Of a stretch of 64,000 nucleotides of DNA, positions 61,485-64,000 are shown piece after piece. Under the pieces are notes generated by a model. The model was given only the letters and a program-made list of their open reading frames with translations, searched no databases and had not been told where the DNA came from. Every line of letters starts with the position of its first letter. The stretch's first letter is position 1. Position numbers and translations under genes: made by a program. The stretch is from contig CALDIA010000054.1 in NCBI GenBank assembly GCA_937901455.1, positions 62,001 through 126,000 of the forward strand, read 5' to 3'. This DNA comes from an uncultured Bacteroidales bacterium. Lineage in GTDB: Bacteria; Bacteroidota; Bacteroidia; Bacteroidales; WCHB1-69.

Positions 61485-62546
61485 CTATTCGTTTAAAGTG
61501 TTATTGTTTTGCTGTCTTTGTATGGAGGCTTGATGTAATAGATTTAGGAATTGGTCAATGAAGAGGGTGTAAGGTTCGTCTTGTCCGGGAAGATGGTAGC
61601 GCTCCACCACTTTCTGCCATTGTTGCGGTTGCACCACTGGCAGATGATTCTCTTTTTTGATGTTGGCAATTTCATCAATAATTTGCATTCTTTGCCAGAG
61701 TAGTTGGCTGAGTTGGTTATCCACATTTTCCAGCAGGGATCTTTGTCCAACGAGTTTACCATCCGGGGTGTTGGTGGGTTTTTTGAGATGTTGTGTCATA
61801 TCGGCCCATTGTATGGGAGTCAATTGCTGTTGGGCATCGCTCAAGGCGTTGTCCGGGGAGCAGTGACATTCAGTCATCAGTCCATTGAAGCCATAGGAAA
61901 GGGCTATCTGTGCCATTTGGGGTATATAGCGTACGTGGCCGCATAAGTGAGAGGGGTCGCACAAGATGGGCATGTCGGGGTACCGAAGCTTTAAGTCCAC
62001 AGGTATCTCCCAGCAAGGAGCATTGCGGAAAACTTTCTCTTTATTGTCGGGGAAGCCGCGATGCACAGCCATGACCATTCGGCAGTCGGCTTGCAAAAAA
62101 CGCTCTATGTTGCCAATCCATAAAGCCAAGTCGGCCACTAAAGGGTTTTTTACGATGATGGTGAAAGGCTTGTGACGAACAGTGTCAGCCAATTTTTGGA
62201 CCTCCACGGGATTAACGCCTGTACGTGCGCCAATCCAGACAGTGTGGATGCCGTACTGCTCACAAAGCTCTATGTGCTTGGGGGTTAGTGCCTCTACACA
62301 GACTGGGATATTGTATTTGGACTGAATTTCGGAAAGCCAGGGCAAAGCGGCTTCGCCCACCCCTCTAAAGCTGTTGGGATGGCTTCGCGGTTTCCACACG
62401 CCCGCCCTGAAATAGTCGAGCCATAAAGCCCGGCGCTGCACCTCTTCCACAAGCTGCTGCGCCGTCAGGAACAACTGTTCCTCACATTCCACGGCACAAG
62501 GTCCTGCAATCCATATTGGTCGCTGCGGTCTTTTATTCTCTGTCAT
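61485..62546 (-). CDS. Bifunctional DAHP synthase/chorismate mutase
   Basis: 353 residues joining two steps of aromatic amino-acid synthesis. Residues 1 to about 260 are a class I DAHP synthase: WIAGPCAVECEEQL, FRAGVWKPRSHP, TVWIGARTGVNP, VMAVHRGFP, LCDPSHLCGH and MTECHCSPDNALSDAQQQLT. Residues about 267-345 form an AroQ-type chorismate mutase helix bundle (SLLENVDNQLSQLLWQRMQI, DEIANIKKENHL). The synthase-mutase order, mutase at the C terminus, is typical of Bacteroidota and is thought to give allosteric control by prephenate or similar ligands. It overlaps the upstream gene by 14 bases. Confidence 0.93.
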   Translation of the reverse strand: MTENKRPQRPIWIAGPCAVECEEQLFLTAQQLVEEVQRRALWLDYFRAGVWKPRSHPNSFRGVGEAALPWLSEIQSKYNIPVCVEALTPKHIELCEQYGIHTVWIGARTGVNPVEVQKLADTVRHKPFTIIVKNPLVADLALWIGNIERFLQADCRMVMAVHRGFPDNKEKVFRNAPCWEIPVDLKLRYPDMPILCDPSHLCGHVRYIPQMAQIALSYGFNGLMTECHCSPDNALSDAQQQLTPIQWADMTQHLKKPTNTPDGKLVGQRSLLENVDNQLSQLLWQRMQIIDEIANIKKENHLPVVQPQQWQKVVERYHLPGQDEPYTLFIDQFLNLLHQASIQRQQNNNTLNE

Positions 62547-64000
62547 CCTCGGCCTCTCCCTCCTCTTCTTCAGGAGTAAAATAGTTCTTCACAAATTTGT
62601 TCTTCCATCCCCTGTTACCCAACTTGTAGGTGAAAGAGGGAAGCCCGTTTTCTGGGGCTAACGATCTGTTCTTGGGCTTTATCTTGCTAATGCCCTCGTT
62701 AAAGTTCTTGTCAGAAGAGTAGGCCGACACCGTATTGTTCTCAAATTGGAAATAGTAGAATTGGTCATCAAACTCAAAATAGAGATAGAGCTTGTTACGT
62801 GAGCCTTTCTTCTCGATGACAATGCGTCCAGGCACCATCTTGAACACCTGCTTCGCACCGCAGATGATTAGTGGCAGGGTGCGCTGTGACTTGAAAGTGT
62901 GCTGGTCTTTGTCCCATTCAAAGAACAGATCGGAGAATAAGAATTTTACTTGAAGGGCGGTGGGGAGGTGGCGGTTGGTGTTGCCCAAGGCCATATTGTG
63001 CGTGTAGCGCTGGTACTCCTCACGTCCTAAGATGGATTTGAGCGACATGTCGAAAGCCTCATCCTCAGATATGTCCACAAAGTCCATGGAGGTTGAGTTT
63101 TCCAGCATTTTGTTCATCTGTTTCATCGATTCGTCGCTGAAGAAGAAGTCGATGGAGGTGGTGAGGTGCATTTCGGCAGAGTCGGCCGCCATGTAGTTGA
63201 TGACGGTACCATTGGTGATGAATTTCACGCGTCCCAGCTTGGCGCCCATGTCAATCTCACCAATACCGGTGGTAATACATTGGTCAGTGTTGAGGGTGAT
63301 AATATTGCCCACAACCTCAGGGTCTTCCAATTTTTCCTTGGAGGCAGCGATAAATTCATGTGTTTCTTTGTCGTATTTGATGAAGCCGAACACGTTGATA
63401 TACTCGGCATCATTGAATTCATCCTTGGCAGTACCAAAGGCTGTGTAGATGCGCCCAGTCTTGTTGGAGGATGCGATAGCCACCACCACTTTTCGCTCAT
63501 CCATGTCTTTGGTGCGGTCGTGTACCTCCAACATGATATTGTTGGGATCAACCTGTTGCAGGATTTTCAGACGTGCATGCTTGATGGTGTCGCAGCCAGT
63601 ACGGATCTCCACACCACCGAAGTAGGAGAGGAAAGGCTGGGTGCTGTGTAACTCGGCACGTCCGTCAAAGCCAAACTGGTCGCTGAACTGGAAGTTTTTC
63701 TCAATGGGGATCTTGGCTTCACCAAAGGTCTCTTTGGTTACAAAAAACAAGGTGTCGAAATAGAGTTGCTGTATCTGCTGATTCTCATCCACATAGTCGT
63801 AATAACCATTGCCATATAAACGGGTGGCGGTGCGTATCTTGATGTCGCAGTCGTAAAGCTCGTGGTATTTGTTTTCCCTTCCAGCCAGGAGTCGGGAACC
63901 GACAAGACGGTCCATCTCTGCTTTTTCGCGGATGATAACCACCCCGCCTCGAGGCGTGACGGCTGCATCGCCAACGTTGATGTAGCGCACCCCATGGGCG
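62533..64000 (-). CDS. Large protein of unknown function, C-terminal part (cut by window end)
   Basis: The frame runs on past the window edge: the codons before the first possible start (a GTG at 63990) are open and read AHG, so the true start is outside. The visible 489 residues are hydrophilic and beta-rich, with GLY-NGYYDYVDENQQIQQLYF, ADSAEMHLTTSIDFFFSD, LQVKFLFSDLFFEWDKDQH and an acidic end EEEEGEAEDDRE. No signal, membrane segment or known motif was recognised in this part. It is the first gene seen of the unit with DAHP synthase and ctpA. Confidence 0.8.
   Translation of the reverse strand, partial: AHGVRYINVGDAAVTPRGGVVIIREKAEMDRLVGSRLLAGRENKYHELYDCDIKIRTATRLYGNGYYDYVDENQQIQQLYFDTLFFVTKETFGEAKIPIEKNFQFSDQFGFDGRAELHSTQPFLSYFGGVEIRTGCDTIKHARLKILQQVDPNNIMLEVHDRTKDMDERKVVVAIASSNKTGRIYTAFGTAKDEFNDAEYINVFGFIKYDKETHEFIAASKEKLEDPEVVGNIITLNTDQCITTGIGEIDMGAKLGRVKFITNGTVINYMAADSAEMHLTTSIDFFFSDESMKQMNKMLENSTSMDFVDISEDEAFDMSLKSILGREEYQRYTHNMALGNTNRHLPTALQVKFLFSDLFFEWDKDQHTFKSQRTLPLIICGAKQVFKMVPGRIVIEKKGSRNKLYLYFEFDDQFYYFQFENNTVSAYSSDKNFNEGISKIKPKNRSLAPENGLPSFTYKLGNRGWKNKFVKNYFTPEEEEGEAEDDRE

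Overview
The window is chromosomal DNA from a member of the Bacteroidota, most likely of the order Bacteroidales. This rests on recurrent TAnnTTTG promoter -7 elements, genes of the type IX secretion/gliding system (SprA and GldB), T9SS-type C-terminal sorting domains on secreted proteins, a SecA of 1100 residues, and a DAHP synthase fused to a C-terminal chorismate mutase. The species cannot be named from sequence alone. No phage, integrative element, insertion sequence or CRISPR array is visible.

Left part (1-24 kb): the 5' end of a secreted protein and tRNA-Leu(CAA), then a 9.8-kb gene for a 3282-residue modular surface protein closed by a strong terminator. secA and a glycosyltransferase follow. 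The opposite strand then carries nfo, a small outer-membrane barrel gene, rsmE, an ABC-F ATPase gene, ridA, priA and a periplasmic binding-protein gene. The priA/binding-protein pair is bracketed by a 71-bp inverted repeat (about 83% identical, no gaps). Each copy holds the promoter of an outward-reading gene: ridA on the left and a yggS homologue on the right.

Middle part (24-43 kb): yggS and polA are convergent with ssb. They are followed by gldB, a four-gene run (small lipoprotein, DUF4369-like lipoprotein, cinA, xerD-like recombinase), a ClC channel gene, free-methionine-(R)-sulfoxide reductase, a FISUMP-domain protein, der, frr-gcvH, an Old Yellow Enzyme-like flavoprotein with a 2-hydroxyacid dehydrogenase, and an MltF-like transglycosylase overlapping purD. 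The 3'-5' exonuclease domain of PolA lacks most proofreading acidic residues.

Right part (43-64 kb): a small lipoprotein, ruvA-sprA, a T9SS-sorted subtilisin-like protease directly behind tRNA-Arg(CCG), and serC-serA separated by a frameshifted four-helix-bundle gene. Next come a cysteine-rich lipoprotein with purN, sodB-hutI, and an operon of a large unknown protein (cut by the window end), aroG/pheA fusion and a CtpA-type protease.

Functionally the window is mostly housekeeping (translocation, replication/repair, purine, serine and aromatic synthesis, ribosome biogenesis) with interspersed cell-surface and secretion genes. The items most worth a second look are the inverted repeat linking ridA and yggS promoters, the giant modular surface protein with internal duplications, the apparently proofreading-deficient PolA, the frameshifted gene inside the serine operon, and the cysteine-rich lipoprotein.
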